A stretch of DNA of 64,000 bases from Neorickettsia sennetsu str. Miyayama (GTDB lineage Bacteria > Pseudomonadota > Alphaproteobacteria > Rickettsiales > Anaplasmataceae): contig NC_007798.1 of NCBI RefSeq assembly GCF_000013165.1, positions 124,001-188,000 of the forward strand, read 5' to 3'. The position numbers were made by a program, and so were the translations under genes. Of the stretch, positions 18,696-26,942 are shown piece by piece. Numbering within the stretch: the first letter of the stretch is position 1; every line of letters begins with the position of its first letter. The notes beneath the pieces were generated by a model. The model searched no databases and had not been told where the DNA came from. It saw nothing but the letters and a program-made list of their open reading frames with translations.

Positions 18696-19610
18696 GTGTT
18701 CTTCGTGGTTTTGGGGAAGATTTTCCCTCTTTATCTGATGATACTGCTGGGCTACATTGCTGGTAGGGTGCTTAATACCGATCGTAATACCATCGCAACC
18801 CTCCTTTTATATCTCCTCTCACCGTTGGTCATATTAAACGGGTTACTTGGTGTGAACAATATGCAGAAGCTATTACTTCTTCCTGTAATTGTTTTTCTAA
18901 CAAGTTGCTTCATGTGCTGGCTTGTGTATACAGTTACTCAGCTTTTTTATAATGATAGTCTCAGGAACATAATCGCATTTAGTTCAGGTAGCTTTAACAC
19001 GGGTCAATTTGGTCTTCCCGTCGCACTTATGATTGTTGATGCTGAAACCGTTGGGATATATATCCTTGCATACAGTGGAATCATTCTTTTTGAGAACACA
19101 TATGGTTTCTATGTTGCGTCTAAAGGAGCATTTTCTCCGATGTATTGTATAAAAAAGACGCTAAGCCTGCCTCCGCTACACGGGATAGTAATAGCATTTT
19201 CTATGAAGCTTTTGTGTTTACACTTTCCTGAATTTTTGGATCCATTTTTTGCAAACCTGAGAAGCACCTATGTGACTCTTGGTATGAGTACTATTGGTCT
19301 TGGTCTGGGCACTATAAAAAGGTTCGAAGTGGATTGGAAGTGCATTGGAATCACGATGTTTGTAAAGTACTTTCTTTGGCCGGTTCTAATGCTTAGTCTT
19401 GTTTATCTTGACGCCTCCTTTTTGCACGTTTTTGATAACAACAAAGTGTACAACGCCATGCTGATCCTTTCTGTGGTCCCAATTTCTGTTAGTACCATGC
19501 TTTTGGGTTGTGTTTTCAATTATCCGGCAGAGAAGGTTGCAGTTGTCGTTCTCATAAGTACGCTTACTGGCATAATATACATTCCTTTGGTGGTGAGATT
19601 CTTTTTTTAA
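18696..19610 (+). CDS. AEC-family (auxin efflux carrier-like) transporter
   Basis: An inner-membrane permease of about 304 residues with 9-10 hydrophobic helices. The start LYLMILLGYIAGR, the LSPLVILNGL helix and the middle segment SSGSFNTGQFGLPVALMI match the AEC/YfdV family, which moves small carboxylates such as malate, malonate or auxin-like acids. GTG at 18696 is the first in-frame start, with another GTG at 18705. The substrate cannot be predicted. It is divergent from icd, with the start codons about 85 bases apart. Confidence 0.82.
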   Translation: MFFVVLGKIFPLYLMILLGYIAGRVLNTDRNTIATLLLYLLSPLVILNGLLGVNNMQKLLLLPVIVFLTSCFMCWLVYTVTQLFYNDSLRNIIAFSSGSFNTGQFGLPVALMIVDAETVGIYILAYSGIILFENTYGFYVASKGAFSPMYCIKKTLSLPPLHGIVIAFSMKLLCLHFPEFLDPFFANLRSTYVTLGMSTIGLGLGTIKRFEVDWKCIGITMFVKYFLWPVLMLSLVYLDASFLHVFDNNKVYNAMLILSVVPISVSTMLLGCVFNYPAEKVAVVVLISTLTGIIYIPLVVRFFF

Positions 19611-19959
19611 ATCTTAATAAAGTAATTTCTTATTTTGTCAGTATGTATAACTCTGATTTGTAAATTTGCGAAAGAAAGTATTTTTTGAGGTTCGTTGGGT
19701 CATCGGTAACTTGAAAGGTGAGCTACTTCACTAGGTGGTTCCAAGTGAGCTAGGGTAGGAAACAGTTTCTACTTAGTGCTGAAAAGCGAGGAAAACACAA
19801 TTCTAATCATCTACTAGAAAAAATCCCTTAATTGTTGAGACATAGCGATTGAATTCGAATGTGGTGTGCCTTTTCTCCGGCTAAGAATGCATTTGTTCTC
19901 GAGTTGATTTCCCCGACTTCAAGTGCTAGAATCGGCCCCTGAAGCTTTCCACCAGAGAA
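19611..19959 (+). other. intergenic region with repeat/hairpin cluster
   Basis: No protein-coding frame is credible in these 349 bases. GTGAGCTA occurs twice (19718-19725 and 19745-19752). Between the copies CACT..GG and CC..AGTG can fold into a small hairpin (about 19729-19747). It could hold a small RNA or an untranslated leader of the M16 protease gene. I recognise no known RNA family (no tmRNA, SRP or RNase P core motif). Confidence 0.3.
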
Positions 19960-21231
19960 GTGCAAAACCTAGTTCAGAGACGTCTTGGAAATAATCTACC
20001 AGTTTTTGTGGATAGTATATCAGGGCATTATTCCGTTTCAATAAAGGTTTGGGTCAGAGCTGGTAGTGAATGTGAAACTCAAGAAAATGGTGGATTGGCA
20101 CACTTTCTTGAACATATGATTTTCAAGGGCACAAGCACACGAAATGCAGCACAAATAGCTGAAGATTTTGATCGACTTGGAGGTTATTTCAATGCCTGTA
20201 CTAGTAGGGGTTATACGGTTTACTATGTAAGGCTGTTGGAAGAGCACCTAGATAAGGGGATGGAGATTCTTTCCGACGTGATCAACAACTCGATCTTTCC
20301 AGAGGAAGAGCTTGAGCGTGAAAAATTGGTTGTCCTAGAGGAGATTTCTCAAACTGAGGATGCACCCGACGATATTATCTTCGACCGTTTTTTTGAGAGC
20401 ATATATCCGAATCAAGCTTACGGACGGCCTATTCTTGGTTCTAGGGAGAATGTTAAACGCTTTACAAGAAATGACATCGCTTCTTTCATATCTCAGCACT
20501 ACTACTCTGAGAATATGATGCTCATTGCGTCCGGCAAAGTGGATGCTGAGAGATTTATCTCACTGGCGGAGAAGTATTTTGGAGGTATAAAATCAATCAG
20601 CAGACGCGCCGCAAATAGGTTACCGGCAAAGTATGTTCCTGTTGAATATAGAGAAGAGCGCAAGTTAGAGCAGACCCATATCATTCTAGGATTGCCATGT
20701 GTTTCTTACTCAGATGGTATCTCTCAGGTATATTCTGCTAAGGTTCTTGCTATACTCTTTGGCGGTGGTATGTCTTCTAGATTGTTTCAAGAGGTGCGAG
20801 AAAAACGTGGTCTAGCTTACTCTATAAGCGCTTTTCATGCACCGAGTGAGACCTCAGCAATTATGGGTGTTTACTCTTCTACGGATCCAAAGAGACTAAA
20901 AGAGCTGGTTGCAGTGGTCCTTGGTGAATTGGCTAAGCTTCGGAATACTCTTACGATCGAGGAGGTTGAAAGCGCAAAACAGCAAATTAAGTCGTCGATT
21001 TTGATGAGTCTGGAAAGTAATGAGTCTCGTGCGTCTCATATAGGTAGGTCGATTCATTACTTTGGCAGGTACATAGATGGAGCCGAGCTGATCGAAGTTA
21101 TTGATGCTGTTGAAGTTGATGATGTTGCCTCAATTACAGAGTTTATGTTGCGGGGTAAGCGCTTGAGCCTTGCGTTGATTGGTGCAAAAGATGTATTGGA
21201 TGAGCGCGGAGTGTTAGCAGAAGCGCTGTAG
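19960..21231 (+). CDS. M16-family zinc metalloprotease (processing-peptidase-like)
   Basis: A pitrilysin-clan peptidase related to the beta subunit of mitochondrial processing peptidase and to PqqL/YmxG proteins. The inverted zinc motif HxxEH is present in HFLEHMIFKGT, and a downstream glutamate of the zinc site lies in the LEREKLVVLEEI helix. The C-terminal M16 repeat has GGGMSSRLFQEVREKRGLAYS. Length of 423 is typical. The start is GTG at 19960; no signal peptide is seen, so it is probably cytoplasmic. Its substrate in the bacterium is unknown. It lies 45 bases upstream of hslV. Confidence 0.92.
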   Translation: MQNLVQRRLGNNLPVFVDSISGHYSVSIKVWVRAGSECETQENGGLAHFLEHMIFKGTSTRNAAQIAEDFDRLGGYFNACTSRGYTVYYVRLLEEHLDKGMEILSDVINNSIFPEEELEREKLVVLEEISQTEDAPDDIIFDRFFESIYPNQAYGRPILGSRENVKRFTRNDIASFISQHYYSENMMLIASGKVDAERFISLAEKYFGGIKSISRRAANRLPAKYVPVEYREERKLEQTHIILGLPCVSYSDGISQVYSAKVLAILFGGGMSSRLFQEVREKRGLAYSISAFHAPSETSAIMGVYSSTDPKRLKELVAVVLGELAKLRNTLTIEEVESAKQQIKSSILMSLESNESRASHIGRSIHYFGRYIDGAELIEVIDAVEVDDVASITEFMLRGKRLSLALIGAKDVLDERGVLAEAL

Positions 21232-21276
21232 CATTCATTCGTGTAACCAATTTAGTTTAGCTTTTGGAGATATAAA

Positions 21277-21843
21277 ATGGGTACTGGGTTTCATGGGACT
21301 ACTATTCTTTCGATCAGAAAGGATGACAAGGTCGTCATGATAGGTGATGGACAAGTGACTATGGGAAATGCAGTCGTTGTAAAATCGACTGCACAGAAAG
21401 TGAAGCGTCTTTCAAATGGGAAGATAATATCGGGTTTTGCTGGATCAACTGCGGATGCATTCACATTATTTGAACGCCTAGAGTCAAAATTGGAAGCTCA
21501 TCCGGGGCAACTTCTGCGTGCGTGTGTGGAACTTGCGAAAGATTGGCGTACGGATAAATTTCTTCGTCGGTTAGAGGCGATGATGATTGTAGCTGATGCT
21601 AGGGGTACGCTCATTCTGAATGGTGCTGGTGATGTGATAGAGCCTGAGGATAGTGTTGCTGCTATTGGATCTGGGGGCAACTATGCTCTAGCTGCTGCTA
21701 AAGCGCTTATAGTTCACGCCAGTGATCTTGATGCTTTTCAGATTGCTGAAGCGGCTATGAAAATAGCTGCTAAGATCTGCGTTTTTACAAATGAAAATTT
21801 TACGGTTGAAGTCATCGATTGTGCTTCAAAAGAGTGTAGTTGA
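21277..21843 (+). CDS. hslV: HslV (ClpQ) peptidase subunit
   Basis: Proteolytic chamber of the HslUV ATP-dependent protease. The active N-terminal threonine is in GTTILSIRK, so a seven-residue propeptide (MGTGFHG) would be removed. The GDGQVTMGN and [15 protein letters not shown] segments are family signatures. The 188-residue length is normal. It lies 20 bases before hslU and should be co-transcribed with it. Confidence 0.97.
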   Translation: MGTGFHGTTILSIRKDDKVVMIGDGQVTMGNAVVVKSTAQKVKRLSNGKIISGFAGSTADAFTLFERLESKLEAHPGQLLRACVELAKDWRTDKFLRRLEAMMIVADARGTLILNGAGDVIEPEDSVAAIGSGGNYALAAAKALIVHASDLDAFQIAEAAMKIAAKICVFTNENFTVEVIDCASKECS

Positions 21844-21863
21844 AGTTAGTGAGAGTTTAAAAC

Positions 21864-23282
21864 ATGGGTACAGAGAAAGTCTTTAAGTATTCAGCTGCGG
21901 TTGGGCAGGATGCCGAACATATCTTGGAGGATGCTTATTCTGCTGCTCCAAAGGCGCTTGTAAGTTATCTAGACAGATTTGTTGTTGGGCAGAAGTTGGC
22001 CAAGAAAAAAATTGCGATTGCAATAAGAAACCGCTGGAGGAGAAATAATATCCCGAAGCCGCTTCATGATGAAATCATTCCGAAAAATATACTTATGATA
22101 GGACCAACTGGTGTTGGAAAAACGGAAATTGCTAGACGCGTGGCAAAACTCTCAGGGGCACCGTTTATTAAGGTCGAGGCAACAAAGTTTACCGAGGTCG
22201 GCTATGTCGGTCGGGATGTCGAATCGATAATTCGGGATCTTGTTGATAGTGCCGTTGCCCAGGTCAAAGATCAAAAGAGGAAGCAGTTTTCAAAAGAAGC
22301 TGAAGAATCTGCCAAGGAGAAAATTCTTGATGCGCTGGTTGGTAAAAAAAATACTGAGGACGACGATCTGGCTGATGGTGAGGATGAAAAACATGATGCA
22401 AGAGCTGTTTTTGAGAAAAAGCTCGATGAAGGGAAATTAGATGATGCAGAAATTGAAATAAATGTTCGTGAGCTTCCTCAGAATGTTTTTCCTACGATGG
22501 ATGTCCCAGGTATGCCAGGTACTCAGATCGGTATGATGAACATCGGGGACATGATGAGTAAGGTCTTTGGTGCCAATAAGAAGTTCAAAAGAAAGAGAGT
22601 TAAAGTCAAAGATGCTAGGAAAATCCTTGCGGATGCAGAAGTCGAGGATCTTTTCGATGAAGACGCAATAATCAAAGAAGCATTAGATCTGGTGACGAAC
22701 AGGGGTATGGTTTTTATCGATGAGATAGATAAAATCTGTGCTCGAACAGAGGTTAGAGGGGAAGTGAATAGAGAGGGTGTTCAGAGGGATTTGTTACCTC
22801 TTTTAGAGGGAACCACGGTAGTGACAAAATATGGTGTTGTAAAAACGGATCACATACTTTTTGTTGGTTCTGGAGCGTTTCACTTTGCTAAACCGTCAGA
22901 CTTGCTACCAGAATTACAGGGACGTTTGCCAATAAGGGTAGAACTTGACTCGCTTGATGTAGAAGATATGATCCGTATTCTTACTGAAACTGAGTCCAGC
23001 CTATTGAAGCAGTACTGTGCATTATTGGAGACAGAAGGTGTTTCTCTTGAATTCACAAAAGATGGTGTGCGTGCAATTGCTGAAGCTGCAATAACGGTCA
23101 ATAATGAAGTTGAAAATATTGGTGCGAGGCGTCTCCATACAATAATGGAAACACTACTTGAGGAAATTAACTTCGAGGCCAACGATAATGTGGGGAAGAC
23201 TTTTTCAATTGACCGTGAATATGTAGATAAACATCTGCAGACTATCATCAAGAAGCTGGATTTGTCGAAGTTTATTCTGTAA
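21864..23282 (+). CDS. hslU: HslU (ClpY) AAA+ unfoldase subunit
   Basis: The ATPase ring that unfolds substrates for HslV. Walker A is GPTGVGKTEIARR, the pore-loop region is KFTEVGYVGRDVE, Walker B is FIDEIDKI, and sensor/arginine regions follow with LPELQGRLPIRVEL. The variable I-domain (about residues 110-240) is present, with Asp/Glu-rich and Met/Gly-rich parts. The C-terminus ends LSKFIL, matching the tail that inserts into HslV. Length is 472, typical for alphaproteobacteria. Confidence 0.97.
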   Translation: MGTEKVFKYSAAVGQDAEHILEDAYSAAPKALVSYLDRFVVGQKLAKKKIAIAIRNRWRRNNIPKPLHDEIIPKNILMIGPTGVGKTEIARRVAKLSGAPFIKVEATKFTEVGYVGRDVESIIRDLVDSAVAQVKDQKRKQFSKEAEESAKEKILDALVGKKNTEDDDLADGEDEKHDARAVFEKKLDEGKLDDAEIEINVRELPQNVFPTMDVPGMPGTQIGMMNIGDMMSKVFGANKKFKRKRVKVKDARKILADAEVEDLFDEDAIIKEALDLVTNRGMVFIDEIDKICARTEVRGEVNREGVQRDLLPLLEGTTVVTKYGVVKTDHILFVGSGAFHFAKPSDLLPELQGRLPIRVELDSLDVEDMIRILTETESSLLKQYCALLETEGVSLEFTKDGVRAIAEAAITVNNEVENIGARRLHTIMETLLEEINFEANDNVGKTFSIDREYVDKHLQTIIKKLDLSKFIL

Positions 23283-23284
23283 GA

Positions 23285-23983
23285 ATGGGTAAAATTGCCG
23301 GTCTAGTTGTTGCTGGAGGTGGTGGTTCGAGGATAACGAATTCGGTTCTCCCAAAGCAGTACTTGCAGGTCCGCGGCAAGGCAATTTTGCAGTACACAGT
23401 TGAAGCCCTTTTTGCCCATCCGAAAATTGAGTGTGTACACCTTGTTGTCAATTCAAAGTGTGAGGTGCACTATTTGCCAATTTTGCGCAACTTGAGTGGG
23501 TATGTAGTTTCATTGTCAGAAGCTGGTAATACTCGAACGGATTCAGTTTTTTCTGGGCTAAAGGCGTTAGAGTGCTTAAATCCTAGTCACGTATTGATAC
23601 AGGATGCAGCTAGGCCTTTTACGACCCCTAAGGTGATCAATGCAGTAATTAAGAGCTTATTGGAGGGTTGTGAGGGTGTTGTTCCAGTTGTGCCGGTACA
23701 GGACACAATCATAAAAAGAGAACCTGAAGGTATAGTAACCGATGTCAATAGAGATGAGTTAAGAATAGTGCAGACGCCACAAGGGTTTGATTTTTGCAAG
23801 ATTTTTGCAGCATATAAGGCGCACTTCATGTGTCCTTCTAAGAGGTATACAGATGACGGAAGTCTAGCGCTTGCACACGGTATAAAGGTGGAATGTATCC
23901 CAGGTGACAGCAGTAATCTTAAGATTACCCATCCTTTTGATTTGAAGTTTGCTGATTTTCTCTTAGCACAGAGTCACCGATAA
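23285..23983 (+). CDS. ispD: 2-C-methyl-D-erythritol 4-phosphate cytidylyltransferase
   Basis: IspD makes CDP-methylerythritol in the non-mevalonate isoprenoid pathway. The CTP-binding start is AGLVVAGGGGSRI followed by LPKQYL; the conserved VLIQDAARPF segment and late RYTDDGSLALAHG block are clear. The Lys and Arg positions expected in the glycine-rich loop are partly changed (GSRI...LPKQ), but the key Lys of PKQ is kept. Length of 232 is that of monofunctional IspD. It starts 2 bases after the hslU stop codon, so it is probably translated from the same message. Confidence 0.94.
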   Translation: MGKIAGLVVAGGGGSRITNSVLPKQYLQVRGKAILQYTVEALFAHPKIECVHLVVNSKCEVHYLPILRNLSGYVVSLSEAGNTRTDSVFSGLKALECLNPSHVLIQDAARPFTTPKVINAVIKSLLEGCEGVVPVVPVQDTIIKREPEGIVTDVNRDELRIVQTPQGFDFCKIFAAYKAHFMCPSKRYTDDGSLALAHGIKVECIPGDSSNLKITHPFDLKFADFLLAQSHR

Positions 23984-24109
23984 AATAGGTTGCTTGTATT
24001 TCTCATACTGCTTGTACTTTTCGCTTCTTGCGTTTTATTTATCTATTCCATCTTGAAAATTTTCAGAAAGTGACGGAAAATTCGCAGGTCTCTCGCTTTT
24101 CTGAGTAAA

Positions 24110-25156
24110 ATGCATGAGAAGCTTTTAGTGGCACTTCTGCAGCGTTTGAACCCGTCGTTTGCGCATGATGTGACTCGCGTGGTACTCAAGCATTTTCCGG
24201 GATTTGTAAGCCAAAATTCTTTTGAGGACCCGATTCTGGAAAGTAGGGTGTGTGGTTTGCATTTTAAAAACCCAATTGGTATTGCAGCTGGATTTGATAA
24301 GAATGCTGAATGTGTTACTGCGCTCAGGAGAGTAGGATTTGGCTTCATTGAGCTTGGAACCGTCACACTTAAACCGCAAAAGGGGAACCCCAGTCCTCGA
24401 TTGTTTAGATTGCCGCAGGACGGTGCCATCATTAATCGACTTGGATTTAATAATAAAGGGATAGCCTATTTCCTCAAATCGCTTAAGAAAGCTATGACAC
24501 ACATGGATTTGCCACCTTTAGGAGTTAATATCGGAAAAAATGCTGTTTCAAGTAATGCCGTTTCTGATTATGCACGCTTGGCTGCCTATGTCTCCTCGGT
24601 TGCCGACTATATCACGCTAAATATCTCTTCTCCGAATACTGTTAGTCTCAGGGATATGCAAAAAGTGGAGATCCTTGAGGAACTTCTTATTGCTGTAAAG
24701 GCAGCAGTTGGAAGTAATGTACGGATTTTTATCAAGGTGGCTCCTGATCTTGCTGAGGGAGCAGAGGTCGGTATTATTTCGCTTGCTTTGAAGCACAAAG
24801 TAGCCGGGATCATAGTAAGTAATACTACTATTGGATGTAGGGAAAGCCTTCATAGTAAGCATAAAGTCGAATACGGTGGTTTAAGTGGTACACCACTGTT
24901 TAAACTTTCTACAGGTTTGTTGAGAAAAATGTATAGGTGCACAAACGGGGAATTGGTTTTCATAGGTTGTGGTGGCATTTCAGATGCAGAAACGGCTTAT
25001 GCGAAAATTAGAAATGGTGCTGCTTTAATTCAAGCTTATACGAGTTTCACCTATCATGGTTTTGGCCTTCTGAACCAGATCAAAAAAGATTTGGTTCAGA
25101 GACTTAAGGCTGATGGTTTTTCTTCTGTAAGTGAGGCTGTAGGTGTGGATGCGTAA
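24110..25156 (+). CDS. pyrD: dihydroorotate dehydrogenase, class 2 (quinone-linked)
   Basis: Oxidises dihydroorotate to orotate and passes electrons to the respiratory quinone at the inner membrane. It has the class 2 N-terminal helical extension (about residues 1-40) used for membrane association. FMN and substrate sites are GIAAGFDKN, IELGTVTLKPQ, NRLGFNN, and NISSPNT with the class 2 catalytic serine; KVAPDL and the GGLSGTPL and GCGGI phosphate loops follow. Length of 348 is normal. It is a single gene between ispD and the convergent aroA-like gene. Confidence 0.96.
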   Translation: MHEKLLVALLQRLNPSFAHDVTRVVLKHFPGFVSQNSFEDPILESRVCGLHFKNPIGIAAGFDKNAECVTALRRVGFGFIELGTVTLKPQKGNPSPRLFRLPQDGAIINRLGFNNKGIAYFLKSLKKAMTHMDLPPLGVNIGKNAVSSNAVSDYARLAAYVSSVADYITLNISSPNTVSLRDMQKVEILEELLIAVKAAVGSNVRIFIKVAPDLAEGAEVGIISLALKHKVAGIIVSNTTIGCRESLHSKHKVEYGGLSGTPLFKLSTGLLRKMYRCTNGELVFIGCGGISDAETAYAKIRNGAALIQAYTSFTYHGFGLLNQIKKDLVQRLKADGFSSVSEAVGVDA

Positions 25157-25373
25157 TTTTAGATTCCGGTTTTAATCCTCACATATAAATTTTGCAACGG
25201 GTAGGGAGTTTTTATGTGTAAAACTTAGTATGTACTTCCAATACAGCTATTGTTTTCTATACATGTTCCCGCTCTAACCGCTGTGCTATCGGGGTTACGC
25301 GGCTTGGATTGGCGGGTAAGGTGCTTTTTATGTGAGTATCCAGTGGGTTTATCTAGGTTTATATGCAGACACC

Positions 25374-26681
25374 TTACGAGGTTTTTTTGTTTGCATCGGT
25401 GGGCTTTCCAAAATTGTAATATAATTGAAGCCACTCTGGGTGATATCTAGATACTGTAATTGTTCCTTGGGTAATGAAACCTGCAAGAGTAAGTAAGTTG
25501 CCAAGCTGGTGATCATAGGATGCACTTACGAGGTTATTCCCCTTCAGTTGTGTGCCTCCTACATCTATTCTGTCATTCTTGAGTTTAATGTTTGCACCCA
25601 GCTTCTGCATTATTCCTACGAAGTCCATGAACCTCTCGTTCTGTGTGATTCTCAGGCCCTTCGGGTTCTCTATGGAACTTTTCTCGCTTGCTGTACATAG
25701 GAGAAAAAGTAAGGTCCTGAGATTCTCTGCATGGACATCATTCTCGTTTATTGTTATACCGTTGAGGGTAGCACTCTTAACGTGAAGCTCACCTATTTTT
25801 GCATTAAAAGTTGTTGTACTAACCTTAAACTCGATATTTGCGCCCATTTTCTTGAGGAGTTTATATATTTCAAGACGTTCCTCATCTAGGTAGACATTTC
25901 TGATTACAATTGCAGAATCAGCGAGCAAAGTTGCTGCCATGGCTAAGAACAAAGCCATGGACGAATCACCGGGAATTGTAATATTACGTGAGACAAATTC
26001 TTTGCCTCCGTGCACAATGACTGTTGTATTTTCTCTGGCTTTTGTTATTTTTATGTCGGCCCCCAAGTGCTCTAGGATTCCTGTAAGATAATCTCTGCTA
26101 CCGGAATAGGGTTCTGTTACTGTGGTAGTGCCGAGCATATTCAATCCGGCCATTAACAATGCACCTTTACTCTGTGAACAGGAGTGTCGTAATATATGTT
26201 CATGCGGAATACAGTGGTGGCAGCCTTTTATAACTGTTGGTAGAGTCTGTGAAACTATCTCTACGCCTATATCAGCAAAGTGTGGTGCGCACTTGATTTT
26301 CAACTTGCCAATTTGATACTGTGACCCGGTAATGATTGTCTGGAAAGAGTAGGTTGCAACTGAACCAAGCAATAGATGGAGTCCCATGTGTGAACTGCCA
26401 ATGTTTAAGATGTTTGCAGGAGTATGGAAGCCTCTCAAACCAATGCCGTATACTTCTATTGCTGATGAGTTCTTTATTTTTTTTATTCTTACGCCAAGTT
26501 GTTCTAAGCAGTGAATTGTTTGTATGACGCAGTCGTAAGCGAAAAAGGGTGACACAGTAGACCTACCCATTGCGTGTGCAAGCGCGAAAATGCTACTTTG
26601 CAGCATTGATACATCGGGTGGGACACTGTAGATTCCGTTCATTGGGGGAATTTTTTCTATTTTGTAGACTTTGCTATTCAT
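25374..26681 (-). CDS. EPSP synthase (AroA)-family protein with degraded active site
   Basis: The fold is that of 3-phosphoshikimate 1-carboxyvinyltransferase: a CSQSKGALLMAGL helix, SRDYLTGILEHLGA, IPGDSSMALFLAMAATLL and ASYDHQLG. However, most residues that bind shikimate-3-phosphate or PEP are gone. Counting from the upstream in-frame ATG at 26699, PGDKSxxxR is PPDVSMLQS (Lys to Val30, Arg to Ser35). GNSGTxxR is GSSHMGLH (Arg to His108). KESDR is TQNER at 352-356. DHR is DHQ at 396-398. Serine and glutamine of the central SSQ-type motif remain. No shikimate gene is nearby. I chose ATG at 26681 because AGGA lies 7 bases before it. It is probably not an active EPSP synthase; MurA is a less good fit. 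Confidence 0.75.
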   Translation of the reverse strand: MNSKVYKIEKIPPMNGIYSVPPDVSMLQSSIFALAHAMGRSTVSPFFAYDCVIQTIHCLEQLGVRIKKIKNSSAIEVYGIGLRGFHTPANILNIGSSHMGLHLLLGSVATYSFQTIITGSQYQIGKLKIKCAPHFADIGVEIVSQTLPTVIKGCHHCIPHEHILRHSCSQSKGALLMAGLNMLGTTTVTEPYSGSRDYLTGILEHLGADIKITKARENTTVIVHGGKEFVSRNITIPGDSSMALFLAMAATLLADSAIVIRNVYLDEERLEIYKLLKKMGANIEFKVSTTTFNAKIGELHVKSATLNGITINENDVHAENLRTLLFLLCTASEKSSIENPKGLRITQNERFMDFVGIMQKLGANIKLKNDRIDVGGTQLKGNNLVSASYDHQLGNLLTLAGFITQGTITVSRYHPEWLQLYYNFGKPTDANKKTS

Positions 26682-26942
26682 AATTTTTTCCTGGAGCATT
26701 GAACTTCTTTGTTGGAGCAGGACTTATAGCAAACCTAGGTGATACAAATTCCACGCGGGGTAAATATATTTAGCACCGAGGAACAAGTATAGAATTATTA
26801 CATACGCCTGAAAAGTAATACTCTAGTCAGGTGATAAGGATAGTACGTATCTGGTGTCCGGGTTTGTTATTTGTTGCAGTTTGTTTAATACGTGTGTACT
26901 GATGAATAATAGGGCCAAAATGAAGGAAATTTTCCTTTAGAA

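Noticed and set aside
25265-25295. Minus-strand sequence similar to the D-arm of a tRNA (TAGCACAGCGGTTAGAGC).
   Set aside because: No matching acceptor stem, anticodon arm or T-arm follows, so it is at most a tRNA fragment.
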